In this document: positions 44,010-52,577 of the stretch, piece after piece
Numbering within the stretch: position 1 is the first letter of the stretch
Layout: each line of letters begins with the position of its first letter
NCBI GenBank assembly: GCA_024695545.1
Contig: JAILHZ010000052.1
Coordinates: 1-64,000 of the forward strand
From: Clostridiales bacterium
Lineage (GTDB): Bacteria; Bacillota_A; Clostridia; Saccharofermentanales; Saccharofermentanaceae
Direction: 5' to 3'
DNA length: 64,000 nucleotides
Program-made: the position numbers and the translations under genes
Notes under the pieces: generated by a model
Database searches by the model: none
Told to the model about the DNA's origin: nothing
The model's input: only the letters and a program-made list of their open reading frames with translations

Positions 44010-44663
44010 ATGAAGATCGTTATAGTTGGCGCAGGAAAACTTGCTCACTATCTGATCCACGAGCTGGAACAGGCGGACGAAATCGTAATCATCGATAAGG
44101 ATCCGGATGCGGCGAAGAAATTTGCCGATAATCAGGTCGCGGAAGTCATCAATGGCGACGGATCTTCCTACCCGGTGCTGTTTGAGGCCTGCAAAGGCGC
44201 AAACATGATCGTTGCCCTGACGAATCAGGATGAGACCAACCTGATCGCTTGTCAGATTGCGAAGAATAAACTCGGTGTATCCAAAGCAATTGCCCGTGTT
44301 AATAATCCGAAGAACCGTAAGATCATGGAGCATTTCGGCATCGATCGTGCTTTTTCGGGCACACAGATCCTTGCAAGCATGATCGAGCAGGAGATCGACT
44401 TTGAAGGTCTTCGTATCGTTCACCGTATTAAGAATTCGAATCACGTGCTGATCGAGTTCGTCTTATCCGAGAAGTCAGATGCGTGCGGAAAGTCCATGAT
44501 CGAGTATAAGTTTATCCACGGTTCCCGTGTCGTTGTTATGGCAGGTCAGGATGGTGGAACGATCACCCCTGTAGGTAGTACGGTAATGCATGCCGGAGAC
44601 CAGATCATGATGGTTTGCGCGCAGAAGGATATTGAAGCGATTTGGAAAGCGATGGTGCAGTAA
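44010..44663 (+). CDS. trkA: TrkA-type K+ uptake regulatory protein
   Basis: A 217-residue RCK protein with a regular nucleotide-binding loop (VIVGAGKLAHYL) and the acidic IIDKDPDAAK, then GDGSSYPVL and TNQDETNLIACQIAK, and a C-terminal RCK_C ending MMVCAQKDIE. It would gate the TrkH channel encoded directly downstream (stop and start adjoining at 44663/44664). Confidence 0.93.
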   Translation: MKIVIVGAGKLAHYLIHELEQADEIVIIDKDPDAAKKFADNQVAEVINGDGSSYPVLFEACKGANMIVALTNQDETNLIACQIAKNKLGVSKAIARVNNPKNRKIMEHFGIDRAFSGTQILASMIEQEIDFEGLRIVHRIKNSNHVLIEFVLSEKSDACGKSMIEYKFIHGSRVVVMAGQDGGTITPVGSTVMHAGDQIMMVCAQKDIEAIWKAMVQ

Positions 44664-46115
44664 ATGCTTGTTCGTCGAAGCAAGACTAAAAAAATCATCC
44701 AGTGGATGATGGACCGCCCGGCCCGTGTTATCGTTGCCAGCTTCCTGCTCATTATGGCGATCGGTACGATCCTCTTAATGATGCCTTTTGCCACCAATTC
44801 CGGGGACAGTATCGGTTTTACGGATTCTCTTTTTACAACAGTTTCCGCAACATGTGTGACGGGTCTGATCGTTCGTGATACTGCTACGACGTTTAATACA
44901 TTCGGCCGTATAGTTCTGATGATCCTTATTCAGGTCGGTGGTCTCGGTCTCGTAACCATCTATTCATTTGCAGTCAACCTGTTCCGCAGAAAAGTATCGG
45001 TACGTACGCGTGTTCTGGCACAGGAAAACAGCGGAAGTTTCTCGTTCTCTGAATTGAAAGGCCTTTTGAAAACGATCATTCTGATGACGTTTGCCTTTGA
45101 ATTTATCGGGTTTATCCTGTTCGCTACCCAGTTTGTTCCGGAATTCGGCACTGGTGATGGCCTATTCAAAGCCTTGTTTACATCCATTTCATCCTTCTGT
45201 AATGCCGGCTTTGATTTGATGGGTGACACTGCTTCCGGTCCTTATTCCAGTTTTACTGCCTTTAACGGCAATGCGGTTGTTATGCTGACAGCGACCTTCC
45301 TGATCTTCTCCGGTGGTCTCGGTTTCCACGTATGGAAGGATCTGATCGATTATACAACGAGAAAAATCAAGACTCTTATCAAGCACGACAAGAAAGAACG
45401 CACGAATATCCATATGAAGTTCCATACACGTCTGGCTTTCTTCATGACAGTGTTCTTGCTTGTTTTCGGCGCTGTTCTTATTTTTGCGATGGAGTTTACT
45501 AATGACGGCGGCCTTACGATCGGTAACTTATCGATCGGTGAGAAACTGAATGCGTCTCTTTTCCAGTCGATGTCACTTCGTACTGCAGGTATGAACTCGA
45601 TCGATCTTCTGGCGATGAGAGACTGTACGAAGGTGCTCTGCGTTATTCTGATGTTTATCGGTGCCGGAGCCGGATCTACAGGTGGTGGTATCAAGGTTCA
45701 GGCTTTCGCGCTTCTGATCAGTGCGGTGAAGTGTGATATTACCGGTAAGAACGAAGTTGTCATAAAGAATCACAGGGTAGAGCGTTCGACTGTACAGCGT
45801 GCGCTTACGATCTTCTCGCTCGGATTCCTTTTGATGATCGTACTTACCTGTGTTCTTTCGGTAACGGAAAGAGATCTGATCGCTTCCGGAAAGTTTACTT
45901 TCCTCGATCTGCTTTTCGAATCGGCGTCTGCCTTTGGTACTGTAGGTTTGTCCTCGGCGGCGACCCCGAGCTTCTCGCTTCTTGGACAGATGGCCATTAT
46001 TCCCGTAATGTTCCTCGGTCGTGTCGGTCCTCTGACATTCGCTATGGGACTGGTTATGAAGGATAAGAATAAGGTCAAGAGCATCTATCCTGAAGCAAAG
46101 ATCCATCTCGGTTGA
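44664..46115 (+). CDS. trkH: TrkH/KtrB-type potassium transporter
   Basis: Membrane K+ channel-like transporter, 483 residues. Four pore loops with the conserved filter Gly are visible: SATCVTGLIV, SSFCNAGFDL, SLRTAGMNS and FGTVGLSS. It lacks the longer N-terminal region of proteobacterial TrkH and looks more like KtrB/TrkH of Firmicutes. A terminator follows. Confidence 0.95.
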   Translation: MLVRRSKTKKIIQWMMDRPARVIVASFLLIMAIGTILLMMPFATNSGDSIGFTDSLFTTVSATCVTGLIVRDTATTFNTFGRIVLMILIQVGGLGLVTIYSFAVNLFRRKVSVRTRVLAQENSGSFSFSELKGLLKTIILMTFAFEFIGFILFATQFVPEFGTGDGLFKALFTSISSFCNAGFDLMGDTASGPYSSFTAFNGNAVVMLTATFLIFSGGLGFHVWKDLIDYTTRKIKTLIKHDKKERTNIHMKFHTRLAFFMTVFLLVFGAVLIFAMEFTNDGGLTIGNLSIGEKLNASLFQSMSLRTAGMNSIDLLAMRDCTKVLCVILMFIGAGAGSTGGGIKVQAFALLISAVKCDITGKNEVVIKNHRVERSTVQRALTIFSLGFLLMIVLTCVLSVTERDLIASGKFTFLDLLFESASAFGTVGLSSAATPSFSLLGQMAIIPVMFLGRVGPLTFAMGLVMKDKNKVKSIYPEAKIHLG

Positions 46116-46135
46116 TTTTTCGAATATGGAAATGA

Positions 46136-46168
46136 AGAGGGGCTGTTCCTTGAAGGAGCAGCCCCTTT
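46136..46168 (+). terminator. Terminator after trkH
   Basis: GGGGCTGTTCC / GGAGCAGCCCC stem (one G-T pair) with loop TTGAA, followed by TTTC. Confidence 0.85.
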
Positions 46169-46397
46169 CGATATAGAAACTACATGTAGAAAAGAGGTCA
46201 AATGATCTCGAGTATCTATAGTTATATTTTATTGAACAACTTTCGTTGAAAATTGATGAAAATATGAATTTTCTTCTTTGAAAACGAAAACAAATGCTAA
46301 AAACCCCGAGAAACTCTATATTATTCGCGATCCCTATTTCATTCGGAATGTAATTATGAGAGAATACAGAAGAATTATCGAGGATAAGAGGGTTTAT

Positions 46398-47726
46398 ATG
46401 CTGAAAGACTATTTCAATATCTGGTCGATCCTTCGGATAGCCACATATTATTTCTTCTTCATGCTCCTGTTCTGGGGAAGCAAGAGCAAACTGGGAACGA
46501 AAGAGATCCATGATGACTACAATTCACTGGAGACCATGAAATCTCTCCGGGGATTTGCCGCAATCGGTGTTATCCTTCATCACATCTCCCAGGAAGATGC
46601 TTTTCAGAAAGCAAAGGTACTGAGTCCATTTGTCAACGCAGGTGCTTTTTTCGTAGCGATATTCTTTTTCTGTTCCGGTTACGGTCTTCTGAAGAGCCTG
46701 GATACGAAAGAAAACTATTTAAAGGGATTCATCCGTAAAAGGATCGTTTTGTCGATCATGATCCCTTTTTATGTGAACGTGATACTCTACGGTATTTATG
46801 AGTATTTCCTGGCAGGGGTGAAGTGGTCGAAAGAACGCTGGATCTGGAACTTTACAGGCCTTACTATGATGAACGTGTACGCATGGTTCCCGATCGTTCT
46901 GGCGATCCTGTATCTCGTATTCTTCCTTTGCTTCCGTTTTATCAAGAACCGTCCGGTATGCTTTGTGATCATTGCGCTGGCCATCCTCGGATTAGGTGTA
47001 GGATTCTGCTATAACGGACATTTTGCATGGTGGCATGGTCCGAAAAACTGGTGGCAGGGAGGCGCATACCAGCCGAAGTGGTGGCAGGATCAGAAGATCC
47101 TGTGGTTTAGCGGAGAATGGTGGGTCAATTCCGCGATCGCTTTCCTGATCGGTCTTCTTTTTGCCCAGTTCGAAACAAAGATCGCTTCTTTCTTCAAGAG
47201 ACTGTATGCGGTCAAGTTCCACATCCTGCTGCTCCTTACTTATCTTGCTTATCTTCTGTCCAATTATGGTCAGGATCATTTCGGATACTGGTCAGAGTTT
47301 TGGAAGAAAGGACCGCGTTTCTACGACAAGCTCTACACATATCTTTGTCAGCTGCCGCTGTTCGCTCTCCTGGGACTTCTCGTGATCGTATTCATGATGA
47401 AGTATCATGTGGAGAACCCTGTGACACGCTTCTTTGGAAAGTTCTCGCTGGATACATACCTCATGAATCTCATGGCTCTCGAGATCTCCAGATTCCTGAT
47501 GGAAAAGCACTATTTCCCGTTCAAGGTCAAGAAATACGATCTTTGGGTCTTTGCAGTAACTGTCTTTATCCTGTCGATCGTTCTCGGTGTAATCGAGAAA
47601 TACCTTATAGACGGAGTTAAATTCCTTCTTACACCAAAGAAGAAAAATAAAAATAAGGACAAGAACAGCGACGCAAAACAGGAAAAAGAACAGGCACCGG
47701 AATCGGTACCTGTGCCTGAACAGTAA
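46398..47726 (+). CDS. Acyltransferase family 3 membrane protein
   Basis: Polytopic membrane protein with about ten hydrophobic segments, resembling OafA/WecH O-acyltransferases that acetylate surface sugars or lipids. SLRGFAAIGVILHHIS contains the conserved His pair, and FFFCSGYGLLKS follows. A Trp-rich loop (WWHGPKNWWQGG) faces outward. The C-terminus is Lys/Glu-rich. ATG 46398 has GAGGG 6 bases upstream and gives 442 residues; an earlier ATG at 46356 or TTG at 46278 would add 14 or 40 residues but has poor sites. Substrate unknown. Confidence 0.8.
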   Translation: MLKDYFNIWSILRIATYYFFFMLLFWGSKSKLGTKEIHDDYNSLETMKSLRGFAAIGVILHHISQEDAFQKAKVLSPFVNAGAFFVAIFFFCSGYGLLKSLDTKENYLKGFIRKRIVLSIMIPFYVNVILYGIYEYFLAGVKWSKERWIWNFTGLTMMNVYAWFPIVLAILYLVFFLCFRFIKNRPVCFVIIALAILGLGVGFCYNGHFAWWHGPKNWWQGGAYQPKWWQDQKILWFSGEWWVNSAIAFLIGLLFAQFETKIASFFKRLYAVKFHILLLLTYLAYLLSNYGQDHFGYWSEFWKKGPRFYDKLYTYLCQLPLFALLGLLVIVFMMKYHVENPVTRFFGKFSLDTYLMNLMALEISRFLMEKHYFPFKVKKYDLWVFAVTVFILSIVLGVIEKYLIDGVKFLLTPKKKNKNKDKNSDAKQEKEQAPESVPVPEQ

Positions 47727-47756
47727 GTTTATGTAAATTCTGATCGGATATACCGG

Positions 47757-48371
47757 TCAATCGACGAGCTCTTCGATCTTCGGCTCAAGCGCGAAAGGTG
47801 ACTTCAGTCGGAGATGGTCGAAGAGCTTATCTACTTTCTTCAGCCATTCTGCGTCCATCTTTGAGACATCTGAAGCGGAAAGAAGAACTATTGTGAAAAG
47901 GATCACATCATCCCGCAGATAAAGAGACTCAAAGGTATATGTGAGCTGGTCTTTGGATGTGAGGACCAGAAGATAATCCTCGGCGGATTTAACTACGTGG
48001 ATGCTCGGATCCTGTTCGACCATGCTCAATTCTGAAGCGGAGAGCTTCTCAAAGTAAGCGGCAGCATCGGTTTTCTGCTCGTAATCCGTATAAATCATAT
48101 AAAGGTTGCCAATGGTGTTGTTACCGGCTTTCGAATAGACCTGAGAATAGTGTTCGACTTTTCCTGCGGACTGGTCCAGAGAATCGATCTTACTGTCAAG
48201 ATCGTAGTATCCGTATGGTTCTTCGTTCTCTTTCATCTCTTTTTTCTCGAGCTCGAGATCTGAAGTGGAACAGTTCTCGAAATAAGAGACAGTCAGCCGC
48301 GGCTTTCTGGAGCAGCCTGCAGTCTGGATAAGAAGAACGAAACAAATGGCAAGCGACAGTGCTTTTTTCAT
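47757..48371 (-). CDS. Putative lipoprotein of unknown function
   Basis: A 204-residue protein with a type II signal peptide (KKALSLAICFVLLIQTAGC, lipobox TAGC). The mature part is mostly charged, with no motif I recognise. GGAGG lies 6 bases before ATG 48371; the longer frame to 48416 lacks a signal. It is convergent with the acyltransferase gene (30-base gap, no clear terminator) and divergent from another lipoprotein gene. Confidence 0.7.
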   Translation of the reverse strand: MKKALSLAICFVLLIQTAGCSRKPRLTVSYFENCSTSDLELEKKEMKENEEPYGYYDLDSKIDSLDQSAGKVEHYSQVYSKAGNNTIGNLYMIYTDYEQKTDAAAYFEKLSASELSMVEQDPSIHVVKSAEDYLLVLTSKDQLTYTFESLYLRDDVILFTIVLLSASDVSKMDAEWLKKVDKLFDHLRLKSPFALEPKIEELVD

Positions 48372-48436
48372 AGTATCCTCCGGAATATAGATGTTTAAAC
48401 CTTCGCGTTTCATCATATCACAGTGACTATCGTATG

Positions 48437-48445
48437 TGTTATAAT
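48437..48445 (+). promoter_or_regulatory. Extended -10 promoter of the lipoprotein operon
   Basis: TG-T-TATAAT, 29 bases before the start at 48474. No clear -35 box. Confidence 0.5.
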
Positions 48446-48473
48446 TTTCTTGGAAAGAGAAAAGGAAGAAGGA

Positions 48474-49520
48474 ATGGATATGAAAAGGTTCGCGTCAATT
48501 CTCCTGGTTTTTACTTTACTTATTTCGATGCCTGTTTCTTTTGCTGCGTGCAAGAAGATAGAAGGTAAGAGTGAGAAACTGTCCGGCAAGGGCAGGATTA
48601 CGGCTGAGACGACGACTGAAACTGTTCCTACTACGACGGAGCCTGTGCAGACAAGTGATCCTGATGGAAGCACGCCCACAACAAGCGATGATCTTTCAAA
48701 GAATTCGCAGCAGACCACGCAGTTCGACTGTCCCGTGGAGACGATAGGACCTCATGAGATCCCTGGATACGAGTATCAGGAAGTCGTGATCGAGGATACG
48801 GAGATTTTTAATCAGGACGGCCTTTCCATCCGTGTAAACGGTTATTCTCTTGGCACCGGAACGACACGTTCCCTTAAGATGCATGTGGACAACCAGAGCG
48901 GACATCCTGTTAATCTCAGTCTCGAAAGAATCGCGGTAGACGGTTTTTCTGAGATCCCTATGTGGATGATGGATTTTGAAAATGGTTCGTCGACGGATTG
49001 CGATCTGGATTATTTCCAGACTCTGGGTGATGAAGTTGGCATATGGAATCCGGGAAAATTCGAACTTCTCTTTACGGTCGAGTATACTGACACGCAGGCA
49101 ACTTATAAGACCGGGCTTCTTACCGTGTACACATCCCTGTATGATCCGAATAAGACCTTCGATTTCCCGTATGCATACACTTTCCATGATGCTGATGGAG
49201 TTAAGATATCGGTTCTTGACCTGCTTAGTGACAACAGAGGTGGGTACGAACTTCTTTTCCTGATTGAGAACAACACGGATAAGGACATTACTGTCCGTAA
49301 AGAAGAGTCTATCATCAATAATCTTCCAGTCGATCTTTTCATGTTCAGTATGCTGTCGCCGGGAGAGAAGACAATCTATTCGGTACGTATTTCGGCAGAT
49401 GATCTCAAAGAGGCCAAAATCAGCGAGATCGAGACGGTCGGCATGCTCCTCTATATTGAGATCGAGCACGACTACAGCAGCCGGATCATGTGTAATCCGT
49501 TTACGATTTCGGTTAAATAA
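48474..49520 (+). CDS. Putative lipoprotein with Thr/Pro-rich linker
   Basis: A 348-residue secreted protein. The signal ends LISMPVSFAACKK with a plausible lipobox FAAC. A Thr/Pro-rich linker (residues about 45-80) is followed by a region rich in beta strands, with two similar halves around LSIRVNGYSLG and VKISVLDLLSD, suggesting tandem immunoglobulin-like folds. I do not recognise a family. ATG 48474 or 48480 are equally likely. It is 15 bases before the zinc-ribbon gene, so the two are likely cotranscribed. Confidence 0.7.
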   Translation: MDMKRFASILLVFTLLISMPVSFAACKKIEGKSEKLSGKGRITAETTTETVPTTTEPVQTSDPDGSTPTTSDDLSKNSQQTTQFDCPVETIGPHEIPGYEYQEVVIEDTEIFNQDGLSIRVNGYSLGTGTTRSLKMHVDNQSGHPVNLSLERIAVDGFSEIPMWMMDFENGSSTDCDLDYFQTLGDEVGIWNPGKFELLFTVEYTDTQATYKTGLLTVYTSLYDPNKTFDFPYAYTFHDADGVKISVLDLLSDNRGGYELLFLIENNTDKDITVRKEESIINNLPVDLFMFSMLSPGEKTIYSVRISADDLKEAKISEIETVGMLLYIEIEHDYSSRIMCNPFTISVK

Positions 49521-49535
49521 CGAAGGAAAACGCCT

Positions 49536-50168
49536 ATGAAACTGGTAGATATGACTTGTACCGGTTGCGGTGCAAATGTAACAGTTGATTCAGCCTTAAA
49601 AGTAGCTACCTGTACGGTGTGCGGCAAGAAAATGCTTATCTCCCGAAGCGGAGAGTTCGGCGAGGGATATGACCGCGAGATGGGCCGTATCCAGGCACAG
49701 CGCGACATGGAGGAAACCTGGAAAAAAGAGCGGGAAGAGAAGATCCGCCTCCAGGAAGAGGAGAAACAGAGAAAGGTTGAACAGCAGAAGATGGATCATA
49801 TCCGCAAGCAGCTGAATGGAATCTGCATTGTGGAAAGTGTCATCTGTATGCTGTTTATGGCTTCCCCGGTCGTCATTAAGGACGGTCTTCTCGAATCATG
49901 CATACGCTTTGCAGCCGGATTCGTCCAGCTGGGGCTTGTCTCGGTCGTATCATTTCTTTTCACAAAGGATGAGTATTACGGCAAGATCGTCCTTGCCTGC
50001 CTGATCTGTGCCTTCTTAAGTATCGGTACGTCTTTCTTCTCGATACCGGTCATTTCTTTTGTTGTCTTTAATATTCTTAAACTTGCGTGGATGATGCGTG
50101 TTGAGAAAGTCCGTTATTCATGGAAAGAGATACTTTGGCAGGTCATCGGGAAAAAGAAAACTGTGTAG
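49536..50168 (+). CDS. Zinc-ribbon, coiled-coil membrane protein of unknown function
   Basis: A 210-residue protein. Cys8, Cys11, Cys26 and Cys29 (CTGCG, CTVCG) form an N-terminal zinc ribbon. Residues about 45-92 are a charged, Glu/Lys/Arg-rich coiled coil. The C-terminal half has about three or four hydrophobic membrane segments, ending in a basic tail. It may recognise a cytoplasmic partner at the membrane, but nothing in the sequence states its role. It lies between a lipoprotein and an ADP-ribosylglycohydrolase gene. Confidence 0.7.
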   Translation: MKLVDMTCTGCGANVTVDSALKVATCTVCGKKMLISRSGEFGEGYDREMGRIQAQRDMEETWKKEREEKIRLQEEEKQRKVEQQKMDHIRKQLNGICIVESVICMLFMASPVVIKDGLLESCIRFAAGFVQLGLVSVVSFLFTKDEYYGKIVLACLICAFLSIGTSFFSIPVISFVVFNILKLAWMMRVEKVRYSWKEILWQVIGKKKTV

Positions 50169-50180
50169 CCTTTTGATATC

Positions 50181-50189
50181 TGATATAAT
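50181..50189 (+). promoter_or_regulatory. Extended -10 promoter of the ADP-ribosylglycohydrolase gene
   Basis: TG-A-TATAAT, 22 bases before the start. No good -35 box. Confidence 0.5.
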
Positions 50190-50211
50190 GTTCATATAGG
50201 GAGGGTGAAAT

Positions 50212-51360
50212 ATGGACATTACGAATCTTCCGGAAGAACTCCGGATCATCGTTTCTGAACGTGAGAAGTCTCTTGATAAGATCCGCGGCTGCCTGATCGG
50301 CGGTGCTTGTGGTGATGCCCTCGGCTATCCCGTCGAATTTAAACAGTATGATGAAATCCTTGAACAGTATGGCTCTTCAGGAATCACTTCTTATGCCAAA
50401 GATCCCGCGTCCGGTCTTGCCCTTTTCTCAGATGATACGCAGATGAGCCTGTTTACGGCAAATGGTATTCTTTACGGCCAGACACGCGCCGCGCTTTCCG
50501 GTATTTCCTCACAGCCCAGATACTATGTCTATCTGGCCTACCTTGACTGGCTGGAGACACAGCGTGGTACAGATCATGAAGAACGGATCTGCTGGCTTTC
50601 CGAGGTAGAGGACCTTTGGAACTGCCGTGCACCGGGTGCTACCTGCCTCGATGCACTTTCGAGCGGCGAGCAGGGATCGACGGAACACCGTATCAATCAC
50701 AGTAAGGGCTGCGGCGGTGTAATGCGTATCGCGCCTGTAGGTATCGGACTCCGTGATCAGGACGATCGTGTCGCGGATGTTGAAGGTGCGGAGATTGCTG
50801 CACTTACACATTCCCATTCACTCGGATTTATGCCTGCGGCTTTCCTTACTCATGTCATTAAGCACCTTGTATCCAATGAGGGTGAACCTGATCTTCTGGC
50901 TATCGTTAATGATGCTTCAGATATGATACGTACGCTTTTCCCGCAGAGAAAGCACCTCGGCGTCTTTATGGATCTGATCGAGAAGGCCATTCTGCTGTCG
51001 ACGAACGACCGGTCTGATATCGAGAACATTTCCTTGATCGGTTCCGGATGGTGCGGTGATGAGGCGCTTGCCATTTCCCTGTATTGCGCGCTTAAGTATA
51101 AGAATGATTTCTCAGCTGCTATTACTGCGGCTGTCAATCACAGTGGTGACAGCGATTCTACCGGCTCGCTTACCGGAAATATCGTCGGGGCAATCGTCGG
51201 ATATGAGGCCATCGATGCGAAGTGGAAAGAAGATCTGGAACTGAAAGATGTGATCCTTGAGATCGCGGATGATCTTTGCTATGGATGCCTTATGGACGAT
51301 CATAGAGAGTATACTGATGAAATCTGGCTGGACAAGTATGTCCGCTCGATCAGGAGATAA
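50212..51360 (+). CDS. ADP-ribosylglycohydrolase family protein
   Basis: A 382-residue enzyme of the DraG/ARH fold, which removes ADP-ribose from proteins or nucleic acids. Mg-binding motifs are LFSDDTQMSLFT (residues about 84-95) and NHSGDSDSTGSLTGNIVGA (about 304-322), with GGACGDALGYPVEF near the N-terminus. No ADP-ribosyltransferase is visible in the window. GGGAGG precedes the ATG. The next gene starts 4 bases after it. Confidence 0.92.
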   Translation: MDITNLPEELRIIVSEREKSLDKIRGCLIGGACGDALGYPVEFKQYDEILEQYGSSGITSYAKDPASGLALFSDDTQMSLFTANGILYGQTRAALSGISSQPRYYVYLAYLDWLETQRGTDHEERICWLSEVEDLWNCRAPGATCLDALSSGEQGSTEHRINHSKGCGGVMRIAPVGIGLRDQDDRVADVEGAEIAALTHSHSLGFMPAAFLTHVIKHLVSNEGEPDLLAIVNDASDMIRTLFPQRKHLGVFMDLIEKAILLSTNDRSDIENISLIGSGWCGDEALAISLYCALKYKNDFSAAITAAVNHSGDSDSTGSLTGNIVGAIVGYEAIDAKWKEDLELKDVILEIADDLCYGCLMDDHREYTDEIWLDKYVRSIRR

Positions 51361-51364
51361 TTAT

Positions 51365-52207
51365 ATGGCATCTGACGAACTTGAAAAAAAGGAAGAGATG
51401 CAGCAGACCACGGAGTCTCTTTCTTCAGATAATCCGGAGAAAGAACCTGAGCGTGAGCCGGTAAAAGAATCTGAGAAGGAAACGGACAGGCTTACGCCGG
51501 AATCGGTGGAACAGAGTAAGAAATCCGTTTCGGATGATTCGGATGATGAGCATGTCAGAAGAACTCCGGCATATAGCGACCGTAATCTCTGGAAGAATGC
51601 GTTTATTACCCTTGTGGCAGTGATCCTTATCGCAGCGGTAGGTTTCGGCTGCTGGTATTATGTGAAAAAAGTAAAAGGTTCAGATAAGAAGCCGGAAGAG
51701 GAAGTTACTGATACTGATTCCGAGACAAAGCAGATCGGCTATCTGAAGAAGACAGCGCAGAATATATGGAAATCATCCAGATCATACCGTTCGCATAAAG
51801 ATATCCAGTTCAGTCTTCAGGATATCCGAACTTTCTGTAAGGATAACGGATTAATGATCTCAGATGATGCATCAGGTAAGAGTTTTATCGCCTTTAACGA
51901 TACGATGAAGATGATCGTTACTGTTAATGAACTTCAGGGCAAGACTTTTGAAGAATTGGCAGAGGAACTTGTTACTTCGAGTGCACCGCTGAATTCCCGT
52001 GAAATGGTCAGGTCGGATAACTATATCAAATATGAAGGCTACCTCGATAAAGACCAGCCGGAATATGGTTATTGTTTCCTGGAGCTGATCTGTTCTGATA
52101 CATGTTATGTTTTTGTTCAGGGGCTCGGAGATACGGCGGCCGATCCGGAAATCGCACAGATCCTTATTTTCTCCCATCGTCTGGAAAGTAAGCTCGGAAT
52201 GCATTAA
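51365..52207 (+). CDS. Single-pass membrane protein of unknown function
   Basis: A 280-residue protein. The first 75 residues are hydrophilic, rich in Glu, Ser, Lys and Pro, and probably disordered in the cytoplasm. One membrane helix lies near 77-98 (LVAVILIAAVGFGCWYYV). The remainder is probably extracellular and includes EYGYCFLELICSD and several short conserved-looking hydrophobic stretches. The ATG at 51365 has AGGAGA inside the preceding gene; a longer frame from 51257 overlaps that gene and is rejected. Not recognised. Confidence 0.7.
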   Translation: MASDELEKKEEMQQTTESLSSDNPEKEPEREPVKESEKETDRLTPESVEQSKKSVSDDSDDEHVRRTPAYSDRNLWKNAFITLVAVILIAAVGFGCWYYVKKVKGSDKKPEEEVTDTDSETKQIGYLKKTAQNIWKSSRSYRSHKDIQFSLQDIRTFCKDNGLMISDDASGKSFIAFNDTMKMIVTVNELQGKTFEELAEELVTSSAPLNSREMVRSDNYIKYEGYLDKDQPEYGYCFLELICSDTCYVFVQGLGDTAADPEIAQILIFSHRLESKLGMH

Positions 52208-52243
52208 TTGCTCCGCATTATGTGTACTTTCAGTTTAAAATGC

Positions 52244-52272
52244 TTGCATTTCGGGTTCTCTTGGAATAAACT
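52244..52272 (+). promoter_or_regulatory. Promoter of the thrS T-box transcript
   Basis: TTGCAT, 17-bp spacer, TAAACT. RNA start near 52279 would leave a leader of about 300 bases. Confidence 0.5.
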
Positions 52273-52278
52273 GTATCA

Positions 52279-52530
52279 CATAAAAGACGTAGAAGAGGAT
52301 ATGTTTCCTGATTTTCTTACGGTCAGAGAGGAAGAACCACGGCTGGAAGTTCTTTTGCGGAAGGATCGGGAGATACCACCTCAGAGTTGCGCTCCGGAAA
52401 AGCAATGAGTATGGAGCAGCCGCTGCCTACAAGCGTTAAAAGGGGTAATGAGTGGTCCGGGTTTTTTCCGGGCAATTAGGGTGGAACCGTGCAGCCATGC
52501 ATCCCTATCGTCGGGATACATGGCTTTTTT
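52279..52530 (+). promoter_or_regulatory. T-box riboswitch of thrS
   Basis: The T-box sequence AGGGTGGAACCGTG at 52478-52491 is unmistakable, just before a terminator. Upstream, stem I would lie around 52285-52400; Thr ACC triplets at 52375-52380 (ATACCACC) are the best candidate for the specifier codon. Uncharged tRNA-Thr would favour the antiterminator. No protein gene is seen in 52208-52577. Confidence 0.88.
52494..52530 (+). terminator. T-box terminator hairpin
   Basis: GCCATGCATCCC / GGGATACATGGC stem with one mismatch, then TTTTTT. It competes with the antiterminator that contains the T-box sequence. Confidence 0.88.
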
Positions 52531-52577
52531 GTATTCCGTAAGAATAAGCTGCAAAACCAAAAAGGAGGAATGCGAAA

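Noticed and set aside
47688..47722. Inverted repeat CAGGCAC / GTGCCTG at the end of the acyltransferase gene
   Set aside because: No U-run follows and it lies inside the coding region, so a terminator call is not supported.
52208..52408. Short open frame before thrS
   Set aside because: It lies in the promoter and T-box leader and has no ribosome binding site.
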